From Pandoraea pnomenusa (GTDB lineage Bacteria > Pseudomonadota > Gammaproteobacteria > Burkholderiales > Burkholderiaceae), in assembly GCF_000767615.3 (NCBI RefSeq), contig NZ_CP009553.3, positions 2,294,001-2,358,000 of the forward strand: a stretch of DNA of 64,000 nucleotides. Direction: 5' to 3'. The translations under genes were made by a program, and so were the position numbers. The notes beneath the pieces were generated by a model. It searched no databases. It saw only the letters and a list, made by a program, of their open reading frames with translations, and had not been told where the DNA came from. Below are positions 46,236 to 55,183 of this stretch, in pieces; position 1 is the first letter of the stretch, and each line of letters opens with the position of its first letter.

Positions 46236-46385
46236 GCTTCATTCTTCCGGCGGATTGATGGATTTGTGTGATCCGGGCGCCAAGGTCGCTGGCACGTCCG
46301 TGGCGGCCGCCGCACTGGTGACGAATAACGTCTATTCGCGTCGCAGAACCATGCGGGCCACGGGCAAGGAACCTGCCAGGCCGTG

Positions 46386-46520
46386 TTACAGAAAGGCAGG
46401 GATGGCATCGGCCAGGAACTGAATGCCCTTGTAAATCTGGTACGTGCCGTAGGTGGCGCCGGCCACGAGGGCTCCCTTGCCTGCCGCGACAATATAAGGA
46501 ATAGCGGGGATGAACATCAT
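46386..46520 (-). CDS. 44-residue hydrophobic peptide
   Basis: A short frame that standard gene-length cut-offs miss. GGAGG lies 6 bases before a doubled ATG at 46520, an excellent ribosome-binding site. The product MMFIPAIPYIVAAGKGALVA- continues to AIPAFL and is hydrophobic, with a GxxxG-like AGKGALVAG stretch and few charges (Lys15, Lys31, Asp38). It could be a single-span membrane peptide, a toxin-like peptide or a small accessory subunit. No partner is evident; the neighbours are an esterase gene downstream and a TRIC channel gene upstream. Confidence 0.65.
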   Translation of the reverse strand: MMFIPAIPYIVAAGKGALVAGATYGTYQIYKGIQFLADAIPAFL

Positions 46521-46781
46521 TTTGGCCTCCGGTCGTCAGCGCATTCGTGCCCGGAAATTGGTGTTGCCCGAGCGGTGACGCCAGAGTATCAACGCGAGCC
46601 ATCGCGGTCACCTGTGATAAATCGCAGCGACGTCCGCGCCGCGTCCCCCAGTGCGACTGCGCCGCGGACGCGGGGTGATTACCCATCCGACGTGCCGATC
46701 AGACGCGCCTCGAAATGCCTTCCCAAAGTCAGGTGAAGATCTCCATACGACGATGCCACGCTGTAGCGTCGAGCCCCCGCG

Positions 46782-47447
46782 TTAATCGGCGTCGCTTGCA
46801 TCGCGCCCGTCGGCGCGCGGGAGGTTCCACTGGTACCGCAGCGACAGGTAACGAAGTGCGAAGCACGCCGCAAGCGCGAACCAGGTCCTGCCGCTCGACA
46901 TCCATCCCATCCGTTCGCCGACAACCTCGATGCCCGCGCCGACAAGTGCCGCGGACGCATAGATCTCGCGCTGCAGTATGACGGGGACACGATTGAGAAG
47001 CACGTCGCGCGCCACGCCGCCGCCAACCGCGGTGGCAACGCCCAGCAGCACCGCCACCTCGGCGTTGTGGCCATAAATCATGGCCTTCTGCGCACCCGTT
47101 ACGGCAAACAGCCCCAGTCCGATGGAGTCGAACAGGATCACCGGGTGGGCAAGGCGCACCACCAACGGGTTCGCCGCGATCGCCATGAATGCCGCAGCCA
47201 TCGAAACCGCAAGGTAGCGCCAGTCTGTCAACCCGGCCGGCGGCACGGCGCCGATGCACAGGTCGCGCAGAACGCCACCGCCGCACGCGACCGTAAACGA
47301 GATGACCATCACACCGAACCAGTCGAGGCCGCGGCCTCGGGCCGCGACCGCACCGCTGATCGCAAACGCGAACGTGCCCGCCAGGTCGAGCGTTGTGAAC
47401 AGGCGATGGTCGTTCAGGCCGGCTAGCGCCAATTCATGAACGTTCAT
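46782..47447 (-). CDS. Trimeric intracellular cation (TRIC) family membrane protein
   Basis: The 221-residue protein (UPF0126, YadS/YvgT-like) has six to seven membrane helices and two repeats of about 85 residues, each with the Gly-rich signature: ACGGGVLRDLCIG and AVGGGVARDVLLN. Bacterial TRIC proteins form trimeric K+-permeable channels in the inner membrane. Start at ATG 47447. Followed downstream by the 44-residue peptide gene on the same strand, 261 bases away. Confidence 0.9.
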   Translation of the reverse strand: MNVHELALAGLNDHRLFTTLDLAGTFAFAISGAVAARGRGLDWFGVMVISFTVACGGGVLRDLCIGAVPPAGLTDWRYLAVSMAAAFMAIAANPLVVRLAHPVILFDSIGLGLFAVTGAQKAMIYGHNAEVAVLLGVATAVGGGVARDVLLNRVPVILQREIYASAALVGAGIEVVGERMGWMSSGRTWFALAACFALRYLSLRYQWNLPRADGRDASDAD

Positions 47448-47456
47448 GGACTCTAT

Positions 47457-48728
47457 TCAGACGGCGACATCGGGTGGACATAGCCAGGCAGCGGCGGCAG
47501 TCAGCATGGCTTGCAAGCCCGTCTCAAGCGTGGGATGAATCTGCGGCGCGAACTTCGGCGAGTGATTGCTGGGAATTTTGTTGACGGCCTTTTCCCGCTG
47601 CGCCGTGGCAAACACCGCGGGGTCGGTGCCGCCGACGAACCAAAACACGTACGGCACACGCCAGGTACGTCCGAAGACGCTGAAATCCTCGCTGGCCGAC
47701 GCTGGGCCTGGCGCCAGCGTAGCGTTCTCGCCAAATTGCCGATTGAATGCCTGTGCCACCCGTTCCGTCGCGACGCGGTCGTTTTCGGTCAGCGGATAGC
47801 TGTTGATGGTGGTGAACTCCGGGGGGCGCTCGGCACCGGAGGCATCGCACTCCGCACAGCAAATACGACGGATGGACTTGAGCATGTAGTCGCGCGTATC
47901 TTCGCTGAACGTGCGCATGTTCAGCTTGATGGTGGCATCGTCGGGAATGATGTTTTCCTTGGTGCCGGCCTGCAGGGAGCCGATCGTGAGCACGGCCGGC
48001 TCGTTCGGCGCGATCTCGCGAGACACGATGGTCTGGAGCCGCAGCGTGGTCGCCGCAGCCATGATCACGGGATCGATCGAGGTCTGCGGCTGTGAACCAT
48101 GCGAGCCGCGCCCGAAGAGCTTGATCTTCAGGCTGTCGCCGGCGGACAGCGTGACACCAGGACGGTAATTGACGGTGCCGGCGGGCCCGACCATCACATG
48201 CTGTCCGAGAATAATGTCGGGCTTCGGAAAGCGACCCTCGCCCCAGTCCCGCACCATGGCATGCGCGCCCTCGGCGGTCTCCTCGCCGGGCTGGAACACG
48301 ATCATGAGCGTGCCCCGCCAGGCGGCGCGATTCGTGGACAGGACACGCGCCGCGCCGATCATCCACGTGACGTGCATGTCGTGGCCGCACGAGTGCGCCA
48401 CCCCGACCTCGACGCCGTCCGCATCGCGCGCTGTGACGCTGCTGGCATAGGCCAGCCCCGTGTTCTCTGCCATGGGCAATGCATCCATGTCCGCACGCAA
48501 CATCACGGTCGGACCGTCGCCGTTCTTCATGACACACACCACGCCGGTCACGCCAACCTCGCGTGTTACCTCGTAGCCAAGGTCCTGCATCGTGTCGGCA
48601 ACGATTTTCGCTGTACGGACTTCCTGCATCGACAACTCGGGATGCTGGTGAAGGTCCTTGTAGAGCGCTTCCAGATCGGCCATCAGGGCGGGTGCGGCGG
48701 AGCCGAGCGCTTGGGTGAGGGCATTCAT
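47457..48728 (-). CDS. M20-family amidohydrolase (hippurate/IAA-amino acid hydrolase-like)
   Basis: A 423-residue dinuclear metallopeptidase with the metal-site blocks LRADMDALPM, HSCGHDMHV, QPGEETAEGA and the terminal SASEDFSVF. These mark the M20D subgroup that cleaves N-acyl amino acids. The ATG at 48728 has GGAG upstream. It precedes the TRIC gene by 9 bases, so the two may be one operon. Confidence 0.9.
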   Translation of the reverse strand: MNALTQALGSAAPALMADLEALYKDLHQHPELSMQEVRTAKIVADTMQDLGYEVTREVGVTGVVCVMKNGDGPTVMLRADMDALPMAENTGLAYASSVTARDADGVEVGVAHSCGHDMHVTWMIGAARVLSTNRAAWRGTLMIVFQPGEETAEGAHAMVRDWGEGRFPKPDIILGQHVMVGPAGTVNYRPGVTLSAGDSLKIKLFGRGSHGSQPQTSIDPVIMAAATTLRLQTIVSREIAPNEPAVLTIGSLQAGTKENIIPDDATIKLNMRTFSEDTRDYMLKSIRRICCAECDASGAERPPEFTTINSYPLTENDRVATERVAQAFNRQFGENATLAPGPASASEDFSVFGRTWRVPYVFWFVGGTDPAVFATAQREKAVNKIPSNHSPKFAPQIHPTLETGLQAMLTAAAAWLCPPDVAV

Positions 48729-49329
48729 GGTAGCTCCAGAGAGGGCCGAATCACGTTGGGCGAGATAGGACGAAACGCTCGCGAGGCGATGGTCGCCGCA
48801 GCGTTCGGTTGGCGCGCATATGTGCCTACGTTGCAGCGCACGGCTGGCGACATGTCGCGTTCTACCCGCCGAGCGCGGGGGAAGCGATGGCGCCCACACC
48901 AATGCCGATTCCCAGTCGGCGATGGCCTCCGTGTGCCGCATCGCGATGAGGCGTCCAGAGCAAAACGGAGGAGGGCGTTGGCCATGGGAGCGCTCTTGGA
49001 AGGCGGCCTTATCAAGGCTGTCGAAACACAATACGCCTCTCGGAATCGCCGATCAATCAGGGGATTACTGATGCAAGTGCCAAGACTGATGGGGCGGGCT
49101 GAGGTGAGCCTTTCGATGGGATTCCTGCCGCCCGACGCACAGCGCATGGTCGAGCATCTCGCAACGCGTGCGCCCGCCGCGGCATTGCCGCGCCCCCGCA
49201 CGACCGTGGAACGCCCCCGGACACCGATGCGGAGGCGCTTGCACTGCTTCAATGTTCCGGGACGGTCGGCAAAGCAGCGTCGCGTCGCCGGAACATCTCA
49301 ATTCCTTGCGATATAGTTAGGATGACAAA
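48729..49329. other. Intergenic space, no supported gene
   Basis: About 600 bases. The longest open frame on the plus strand that could start inside (ATG 48984, 111 codons) has no recognisable domain and an Arg/Pro-rich end typical of chance frames in GC-rich DNA. Minus-strand frames look the same. The last part (49290-49329) is AT-richer and may hold the YciI gene's downstream region. Confidence 0.5.
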
Positions 49330-49623
49330 TCATTGTGCGCTGAAGTCAGGCATTCCCTCCGCGGCCATCGTGGGTTCCCACGCGATGATCTGGTAGCTTG
49401 CCACTCCGGCCTGACGAAACGGGTCTTCCGAAATCCATTGCGTAACTTCGTCGAGCGTGTTGGCTCTGGCGAGAATCACGCCACCGGTTCGCGGCGACTT
49501 CCGGCCCGAGAGCAGGAAGTGTCCCGCTGCGTAATGGCGGTTCAGAAAAGCGCGGTGCGCTTCCATGTGGGTATCCACTTCGGACAGCGGGCGAAGGTAG
49601 TCGAGAAGGATGAGAAACAACAT
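49330..49623 (-). CDS. YciI family protein
   Basis: A 97-residue ferredoxin-like alpha+beta protein of the YCII family, with the typical HRAFL-NRHYAAGHFLLSGRK block, GGVILARA and DPFRQAGVASYQI. His23 and nearby Asp residues form the putative active site of the family. Function is unknown; some members detoxify halogenated aromatics or act as small hydrolases. GGA lies before the ATG. It follows the quinone reductase gene by 21 bases, so they form an operon. Confidence 0.88.
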   Translation of the reverse strand: MLFLILLDYLRPLSEVDTHMEAHRAFLNRHYAAGHFLLSGRKSPRTGGVILARANTLDEVTQWISEDPFRQAGVASYQIIAWEPTMAAEGMPDFSAQ

Positions 49624-49644
49624 GAGGGTCCTCGTTGGGTTGGC

Positions 49645-50658
49645 TCAGGGGCGCAGCAGCACGGCACCTGCGGTTTGCCCGGCTTCCAGCCGGCGATGTG
49701 CCTGTGCCGCCTCGCTCAATGGCAGGATATCGCCGATCGTCGGTCGCAGCCCGGCCTGAAGTTGCCGGATCGTGGCAAGCGCCCCTTCGCGGTAACGTGC
49801 TCCATCCGTCATGAAGCGGAACACCCCCGGCCGCGAGAGCGCCACGGAGCGCGTCGGACCCAGCAGCGACAAATCGAGCGGTCCGGGGTCGCCAGCCACC
49901 TGACCGACGTTGGCGACCATCCCGTAGGCGCGCACGCAGCCGAGGGTGTCGACCAGGGTCTGTCCGCCGATGCCGTCGACAGCGTAATCGACGCCCCGGC
50001 CGTCGGTCAGCCGCATGACTTCCGTCACGAAATCCGTCTCGCGGTAATTGATGGCATGGTCAAGGCCGTGTTCCATGGCCAGCGCTGCCTTGGCCGGCGA
50101 GCTGACGGTGCCGATGACGCGAGCGCCCAAAGCCTTCGCCCACTGCACCAGCACCAACCCCAGCCCGCCGGCCGCTGCATGCACGAGCACTGTATCGCCA
50201 GCCTTCAGCGGGTAGACGTACGTGAACAACATATGCGTGGTGATACCCCGCAGCAGCAGGCTGGCCACCGCGTCGTCGGATATGTTGTCCGGCAGGGCGA
50301 TAGCGCGGTCGGCCGGCAGGTTGCGGGCGCTGGCATAGCCGCCCGTGGGCGGGCCGGCATAGGCGATGCGCTGCCCCGGTCGCACCGAGTCAACGCCCGG
50401 CCCGAGCGCCTCGACGACCCCGGCCGCCTCGACCCCAAGCACCGCGGGAAGCGACGGCAACCGGTAGAGACCGGTGCGGTGATAGACATCGACGTAGTTC
50501 ACGCCGATCGCGGTGTGCCGCACACGAATTTCACCGGCCGCCGGCGCGGGCAACGTGCCTTTCACGGCGGTCAATGCCGAAGCGTCGCCATATTGACCGA
50601 TGACGATCTGGGAAACGGAAACGGCGGATGTGTCGGGAAATGATTCGAGATGGGTCAT
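49645..50658 (-). CDS. NADPH:quinone oxidoreductase (zeta-crystallin type)
   Basis: A 337-residue medium-chain dehydrogenase without the zinc-ligand pattern of alcohol dehydrogenases. Blocks: GVNYVDVYHRTGLY, LGVEAAGVVEALG, the cofactor loop HAAAGGLGLVLVQWAK and GGQTLVDTLGCVR. Members reduce quinones with NADPH. It is divergent from a LysR-type gene, with a perfect palindrome in the shared region, which suggests direct control. Confidence 0.92.
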   Translation of the reverse strand: MTHLESFPDTSAVSVSQIVIGQYGDASALTAVKGTLPAPAAGEIRVRHTAIGVNYVDVYHRTGLYRLPSLPAVLGVEAAGVVEALGPGVDSVRPGQRIAYAGPPTGGYASARNLPADRAIALPDNISDDAVASLLLRGITTHMLFTYVYPLKAGDTVLVHAAAGGLGLVLVQWAKALGARVIGTVSSPAKAALAMEHGLDHAINYRETDFVTEVMRLTDGRGVDYAVDGIGGQTLVDTLGCVRAYGMVANVGQVAGDPGPLDLSLLGPTRSVALSRPGVFRFMTDGARYREGALATIRQLQAGLRPTIGDILPLSEAAQAHRRLEAGQTAGAVLLRP

Positions 50659-50718
50659 AGAGGTTCTCCTGAGGAATGAGCTTGCAAGCGCAGCTTACGT
50701 TGAGCAAAATGGATCAAC

Positions 50719-50732
50719 AATTCTCAAGAATT
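50719..50732. promoter_or_regulatory. Palindrome between quinone reductase and LysR genes
   Basis: AATTCT-CA-AGAATT, a perfect 6+6 inverted repeat in the 85 bases between divergent genes. LysR-type regulators usually bind such interrupted palindromes between their gene and the target. Confidence 0.5.
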
Positions 50733-50743
50733 CGACATTTATT

Positions 50744-51667
50744 GTGCAAAAAAACACAGATGGCGATGCGGCCAGTGCGGCCGAGAAGCGCGCGCTGCAA
50801 TGGGATGACATCCGCTATTTCCTCGAGTTGGCGCGCACAGGCAGCCTGTCTGGCGCGGCACGGCGGCTCAGGGTCGAGCATTCGACCGTGGCAAGGCGTG
50901 TCGAGGCACTGGAGCAGTCGCTGGGGATTCGGCTTTTCGATCGCTTGCCCAAGGCATGGTCGCTGACGGCGGAAGGCGAGACGCTGGTGGCTCAGGCGGG
51001 GCGACTCGACGATGAGGCGCAGGCGTTCTCGCGAGTGGCGCTCGGTGTCTCGTCCTTGCAGGGGACGGTCCGGCTCTCGGCCCCGCCAGCGTTCGCCGGT
51101 CATTTCCTCGCACCCCGGCTGGCCGCCATGCGCGGAAGATGGCAGAACATCGACCTGGAGGTGATCGGGGAAACGCGCGACGCCAATCTGGCGCGCGGCG
51201 AGGCGGATTTGGCGATCCGAATGTCCCGGCCCACTGCGGCGGGCCTGGTAGCCCGTGCCATTGCGGACATGGGGTATGGACTTTACGCAGCCCATGGCTA
51301 TACCCGCCGACCGGCCGACGCGTGGGAGTTTCTCGGTTACGACGACAGCCTCGACCAGGTGCCGCAGCAGCGCTGGCTGGCCGAGGTCGCAGGCCGTCGA
51401 CGCTTTGTGTTCAGGAGCAATGACCTCACGGCACTGCTCAATGCCACACGCGTCGGCCTCGGCATTGCGGTCCTGCCCCACTTCCTGGCCGCCAACGACG
51501 ACGCACTGGCATTGGTGCCCGACCCGGTCTGTCCCACGGTACGGAAGCTATGGCTGGTCATGCATCCCGATGTCAAACGTTCGCCGCGTGTGCGATTGAT
51601 TGCCGATCTTCTCGCGGAAGTGGTCGTCGAGGCGCAAGCGCTGATGTCGGGCATTGCGCCACGGTGA
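50744..51667 (+). CDS. LysR-family transcriptional regulator
   Basis: The product is 307 residues from GTG 50744: an N-terminal winged helix-turn-helix (FLELARTGSLSGAARRLRVE, then STVARRVEALEQSLGIRLF) and a LysR substrate-binding domain. The helix-turn-helix (WDDIRYFLELA) begins about 16 residues after this GTG, as is normal. The frame is open further upstream but would overlap the divergent gene; there is no good ribosome-binding site. It probably regulates the quinone reductase/YciI pair. Confidence 0.88.
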   Translation: MQKNTDGDAASAAEKRALQWDDIRYFLELARTGSLSGAARRLRVEHSTVARRVEALEQSLGIRLFDRLPKAWSLTAEGETLVAQAGRLDDEAQAFSRVALGVSSLQGTVRLSAPPAFAGHFLAPRLAAMRGRWQNIDLEVIGETRDANLARGEADLAIRMSRPTAAGLVARAIADMGYGLYAAHGYTRRPADAWEFLGYDDSLDQVPQQRWLAEVAGRRRFVFRSNDLTALLNATRVGLGIAVLPHFLAANDDALALVPDPVCPTVRKLWLVMHPDVKRSPRVRLIADLLAEVVVEAQALMSGIAPR

Positions 51668-52247
51668 TCCGACCCAGGGCACAGCGTTTTGCGGTGTCGC
51701 AACAGCACGAAGCATCGAAGAACTACAAATTCGTGCAGAAATGCCGCTGTCCGACATGCCGTGCTGAACGGGCATGTCGGCACGACGGCGCATGAACCGG
51801 CGGTGCGCGTCGGCATGAAAACTGCAAGTCAGACGGGCGATGTCATCGTGAACCACGCGCAATTTCGCCGGAGACTGCATTTCATGACCGATCGCGTGCC
51901 GTCGCAAGACGAATGTCTCGATTACCGGCTCCTGCATGAAGACGGCGATGAAGAGACCATCGGCACCCACCACGGTTGCGTCGGCAACGGCTATTGGCCA
52001 GCACACGTCCCATGCGACACCTATTGCACGCCCGGCCCGATTTCGGATGGCATGTCGACGAACGGCGAAGAATGCCTTGAAAAGCGTCGGGCACGAACAC
52101 AGCCCAAAGGCACGCGTGCATCCGATCCGGCGCTCACGCCAGCATGGGAGCGGCTCATACGAGACGCATCCGAGTGATGGCATTCGCGCCGCAACCGGCA
52201 ATGCCTTGCATACTCCGCACCGCGCCAGGTTCCCACGGAGGCCGCCA
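51668..52247. other. Intergenic space, no supported gene
   Basis: 580 bases. A plus-strand frame from ATG 51815 to 52177 (120 codons) is the best candidate, but it lacks a ribosome-binding site, has no recognisable domain, and an overlapping minus-strand frame is equally long. The GC-rich background makes chance frames this long common. Confidence 0.5.
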
Positions 52248-52856
52248 ATGAGCGTTTCGGAATTTGTAGATGCCTATCTTCGATACGCGATCGTTCCTGC
52301 CTGGCTCATCGCGGGATTGGCCGATTGGGCATGCCATCGCCGCGCCCATATCGAGCGCAATGCGGGGGCGAAGGAATCCGCCATGCATCTGGCGCAAATG
52401 CTCGAAGTCGGTATTCCATTGCTGGTCGCACTGATTTTCCGAATCAACGCGATCGTGATCGCCATCATGCTGCTGGGCCTGATACTTCACGAAATCACGG
52501 CGTTATGGGATGTTCACTACGCGAAGCAAAAGCGTGACATCGGCACCATTGAGCAACATGTGCACAGCTTTCTCGAGCTGCTCCCGATTTGCGCGGTGAC
52601 GCTGGTCATCGGCGCGAACGCGGAGCGGGTGTGGCGTGCCATCGTGCATGCGAGTCCGCAGGACTGGACGATGTCTCTCAGCCCAGTGCCGTTGCCGTAC
52701 ATCGGTGGGGTGGTCACGGCAGCCATTCTTTTCGCCGTGATTCCCTATGGCGAAGAGCTCGTTCGGTGTGTGCGGCATCCTCGACAGGCCGCTCGGCAGC
52801 GGGCCGCGCAAGCGACGCTTTACGCCGCGCGGACCCGTGCCCCCAAACGTCAGTGA
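52248..52856 (+). CDS. Membrane protein with clustered His/Glu residues
   Basis: A 202-residue inner-membrane protein with four hydrophobic stretches (about 12-28, 52-82, 108-124, 148-168). Acidic and His residues cluster near the helix ends: H30, H34, E36 (CHRRAHIE), E43, H47, E53, H81-E82, D88, H90, E102, H104 and H106. Such spacing recalls membrane diiron or metal-binding proteins, but no known signature is complete. ACGGAGG lies before the ATG at 52248. It converges with 7 bases of overlap on the ferritin-like protein gene. Confidence 0.78.
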   Translation: MSVSEFVDAYLRYAIVPAWLIAGLADWACHRRAHIERNAGAKESAMHLAQMLEVGIPLLVALIFRINAIVIAIMLLGLILHEITALWDVHYAKQKRDIGTIEQHVHSFLELLPICAVTLVIGANAERVWRAIVHASPQDWTMSLSPVPLPYIGGVVTAAILFAVIPYGEELVRCVRHPRQAARQRAAQATLYAARTRAPKRQ

Positions 52857-53476
52857 CGGGATGACAGCAGCGTCTCGCGTGCCTGCTCCGCGCGCGAAGC
52901 CCCAATGGCGGACTCGACGTGCTTTCTTTCCTCCGGGGGGGGCAGCACGGCCGGATAGCCGAGTGTATCGATCCACAGTTCCCTGGCCCAGCCCATCGTG
53001 TGGTACAGATGGTGGTCCTCCTGATGCTCGACCGCGGCCACCGCCTCTGACAGCACCGCTTTCAGATCCCCCTCCGATTTGCCGGCGATCATGGCAAGCA
53101 ACTCCCAGTTCTGATGGTCTTTCGTCTCGGCGAGCACCACGCACTCCGCTGCAACGATTTGCGCGAGCGTCGGATTGCCGGCGTTGCTTGCCAGAGCGAT
53201 GGCCTTGACGAGCGACGCCCCGTGGTGGGCAACGATATCCCGTCCCGGCGATTGCGCGTCCGGATCGAGGCCAAGCGCGGAGATGACGTTCAACAAGACT
53301 TGCTGGTGTTGTCGTGTCTGCTCGAGATATTCGGTCCATTCCTTCTTGAGGTCTGCATTTTTTACACACCCCAATGCCGCGGAGTAGACCTTCTCGCCTC
53401 CAAGCTCGGTCTCGTACGCCTGGTACAAAAGCTCGCGAATACCTTGCTCGTGCGGGTTGTGCTTGCTTGATGCCAT
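52850..53476 (-). CDS. Ferritin-like domain protein
   Basis: A 208-residue four-helix-bundle protein with a ferritin-type diiron pattern: ETELGGEKVYSAAL, EYLEQTRQHQ, AECVVLAETKDHQNWE and AAVEHQEDHHLYH. This places Glu and His in each helix, as in the ferritin-like domain family of unknown enzymes. GGAG lies before the ATG at 53476. It is divergent from an NRAMP-type transporter gene, with a 9-bp tandem repeat between them. A link through metal handling is plausible. Confidence 0.85.
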   Translation of the reverse strand: MASSKHNPHEQGIRELLYQAYETELGGEKVYSAALGCVKNADLKKEWTEYLEQTRQHQQVLLNVISALGLDPDAQSPGRDIVAHHGASLVKAIALASNAGNPTLAQIVAAECVVLAETKDHQNWELLAMIAGKSEGDLKAVLSEAVAAVEHQEDHHLYHTMGWARELWIDTLGYPAVLPPPEERKHVESAIGASRAEQARETLLSSRH

Positions 53477-53569
53477 GTTGTTTCTCCTTGAGTGAAAGTG
53501 CCGCGTCGACTTCAGCAGACGACGCACGCAAGTCTCATGCCGGTATCTGGTGGCATGGAAATTGCGGCG

Positions 53570-53649
53570 AATACGGCAAATACGGCAAATACGGCAAATA
53601 CGGCAAATACGGCAAATACGGCAAATACGGCAAATACGGCAAATACGGC
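53570..53649. repeat. 9-bp tandem repeat, about nine copies
   Basis: AATACGGCA repeated at 53570, 53579 and so on to 53642, nearly without error (last copy AATACGGCG). The unit is a multiple of three, so every frame through it stays open. It fills the space between the divergent ferritin-like and NRAMP-type genes and lies about 150 bases before the latter. Copy-number change by slippage would alter promoter spacing. It is not a CRISPR array: there are no spacers. Confidence 0.9.
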
Positions 53650-53795
53650 GAGGCAGCGAGACGGCGAGACGGCCCGGGCAGCGATGCGACGATGGCGTTA
53701 CGACGTCGGGCCCCAATTCAGACCCCAACCCAGGTCGAAAGCGCGGGAAGGACACAGCCCGGGCAGCCATTGCGCGAAAGCGCGGGAGGGCGACC

Positions 53796-55103
53796 ATGAG
53801 AACAACACGCGAGCCGCGTGGTGCGCATACCGAGGATCGACGCAGCGACAAGCCGCGTTCGTTTTTGCAACGACTCGGCCCCGGTCTGCTGACCGGCGTG
53901 GCCGACGACGATCCCAGCGGCATCGGCACCTATCTGCAATCGGGCGCGCAATTCGGGCACCAGGTCCTCTGGTCGGCTGTCGTCACGGTGCCGTTGATGG
54001 TGTGCATCCAACTCGCCTCGGCACACATCGGCAGCGGCACAGGACATGGCATCCTGAGAGAGGTCAGAAAGCACTATTCGGCCAGAATCGCGACATCGCT
54101 GGCGCTTCTGATCGTCATCGCCAACATCATCAACGTGGGTGCCGATCTGGCCGCCATGGGCGATGCCGCCTCCGTCACGCTCGGTGGGCCCAATTACGCG
54201 TATGCGCTGCTCTTCGCCGGACTCACCCTGTTCCTGCAGATCCGCCTGAAGTACGAAGTCTATGCGCGGTATCTCAAATGGTTGACGCTCGCGCTGTTCA
54301 CTTACGTGGCGAATCTCTTTGTGGTCCATACGGACTGGCACGCCGCGTTGCGGGACGTGGTGTGGCCGCGCATCACGCCGACGAGGGAGTACGCCACGAC
54401 GCTGGTCGCGATCCTGGGCACGACGATCAGTCCTTATCTCTTCGTCTGGCAGTCCGCCCTGGAGGTCGAGGAAATCAAGGCGAACGGCGATGCGCATGCG
54501 CGCGGCGACGCCACCGCGCAAGCGAAGACCGAGGCGCGGCGCATTCTCTCGGACACGTGGGTCGGCATGCTCACCTCCAATTTCATCGCGGTGTGCATCA
54601 TGGTGACCGCGGCATCCGCGTTCTTCGGACATGGCGTCCATCAGATCGAATCGACTCGCCAGGCGGCGCACGCACTGGCACCCGTCGCCGGCAAGTCGGC
54701 GATTCTCCTGTTCGCGACCGGCATGATCGGATGCGGGTTGCTGGCCATCCCCTCGCTCACCGGTAGCGCTGCCTACGCGCTTACCGGCGCGCTCAGACTG
54801 CCAGGCGGCATGAGCCAGACGCCACGCAGCGCGGGCACTTTCTATGCCGTGATCGTCGTCTGCACGGTGCTCGGTGCGTTGCTGTGCTTCAGTCCGATCA
54901 GTCCCGTCAAGGCGCTTTACTGGAGCGCGGTCATCAATGGTGTCGCGGCGGTGCCTTGCATGGTGATGGTCATGTCGCTTTCGTCGCGCAGGGCCGTCGT
55001 GGGCAAGATGGTCAATGCCCGCGCAGTGACGATCGGAGGATGGTTCGCCACGGCGCTCATGGCCGTGTGCGTTGTGGTGATGTTCTACACGATGATGGCG
55101 TGA
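53796..55103 (+). CDS. NRAMP-family divalent metal transporter, atypical
   Basis: A 435-residue protein with about 11 membrane helices and the NRAMP fold. Classical MntH proteins have DPGN in helix 1 and MPHN in helix 6. Here helix 1 reads DDDPSGIGTY and helix 6 reads ISPYLFVWQSALEVEE. This marks a side branch of the family whose metal choice may differ (Mg2+-transporting NRAMP-related proteins are known). GGAGG lies before the ATG at 53796. The frame upstream through the repeat is open but not used. Confidence 0.87.
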   Translation: MRTTREPRGAHTEDRRSDKPRSFLQRLGPGLLTGVADDDPSGIGTYLQSGAQFGHQVLWSAVVTVPLMVCIQLASAHIGSGTGHGILREVRKHYSARIATSLALLIVIANIINVGADLAAMGDAASVTLGGPNYAYALLFAGLTLFLQIRLKYEVYARYLKWLTLALFTYVANLFVVHTDWHAALRDVVWPRITPTREYATTLVAILGTTISPYLFVWQSALEVEEIKANGDAHARGDATAQAKTEARRILSDTWVGMLTSNFIAVCIMVTAASAFFGHGVHQIESTRQAAHALAPVAGKSAILLFATGMIGCGLLAIPSLTGSAAYALTGALRLPGGMSQTPRSAGTFYAVIVVCTVLGALLCFSPISPVKALYWSAVINGVAAVPCMVMVMSLSSRRAVVGKMVNARAVTIGGWFATALMAVCVVVMFYTMMA

Positions 55104-55141
55104 GGGGCGGGCGGGCAAGACAACTGGCCATCCAGGTGGTA

Positions 55142-55169
55142 ATATACGTTCCGTAGCTATTTCGTATAT
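55142..55169. promoter_or_regulatory. ATATACG-N14-CGTATAT inverted repeat upstream of ParD-like gene
   Basis: Seven-base arms (55142-55148 and 55163-55169) flank 14 bases, ending 15 bases before the ATG of the ParD-like gene. Toxin-antitoxin antitoxins usually bind such palindromes to repress their own operon. Confidence 0.5.
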
Positions 55170-55183
55170 ATGGAGCCCGCCAC

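Noticed and set aside
48984..49316. A 111-residue protein gene
   Set aside because: No recognisable domain, a low-complexity Arg/Pro-rich end, and no ribosome-binding site.
51815..52177. A 120-residue protein gene
   Set aside because: No ribosome-binding site or domain, and an equally long frame runs on the opposite strand.
53570..53649. CRISPR array
   Set aside because: The units are 9 bases and adjacent, with no spacers and no cas genes.
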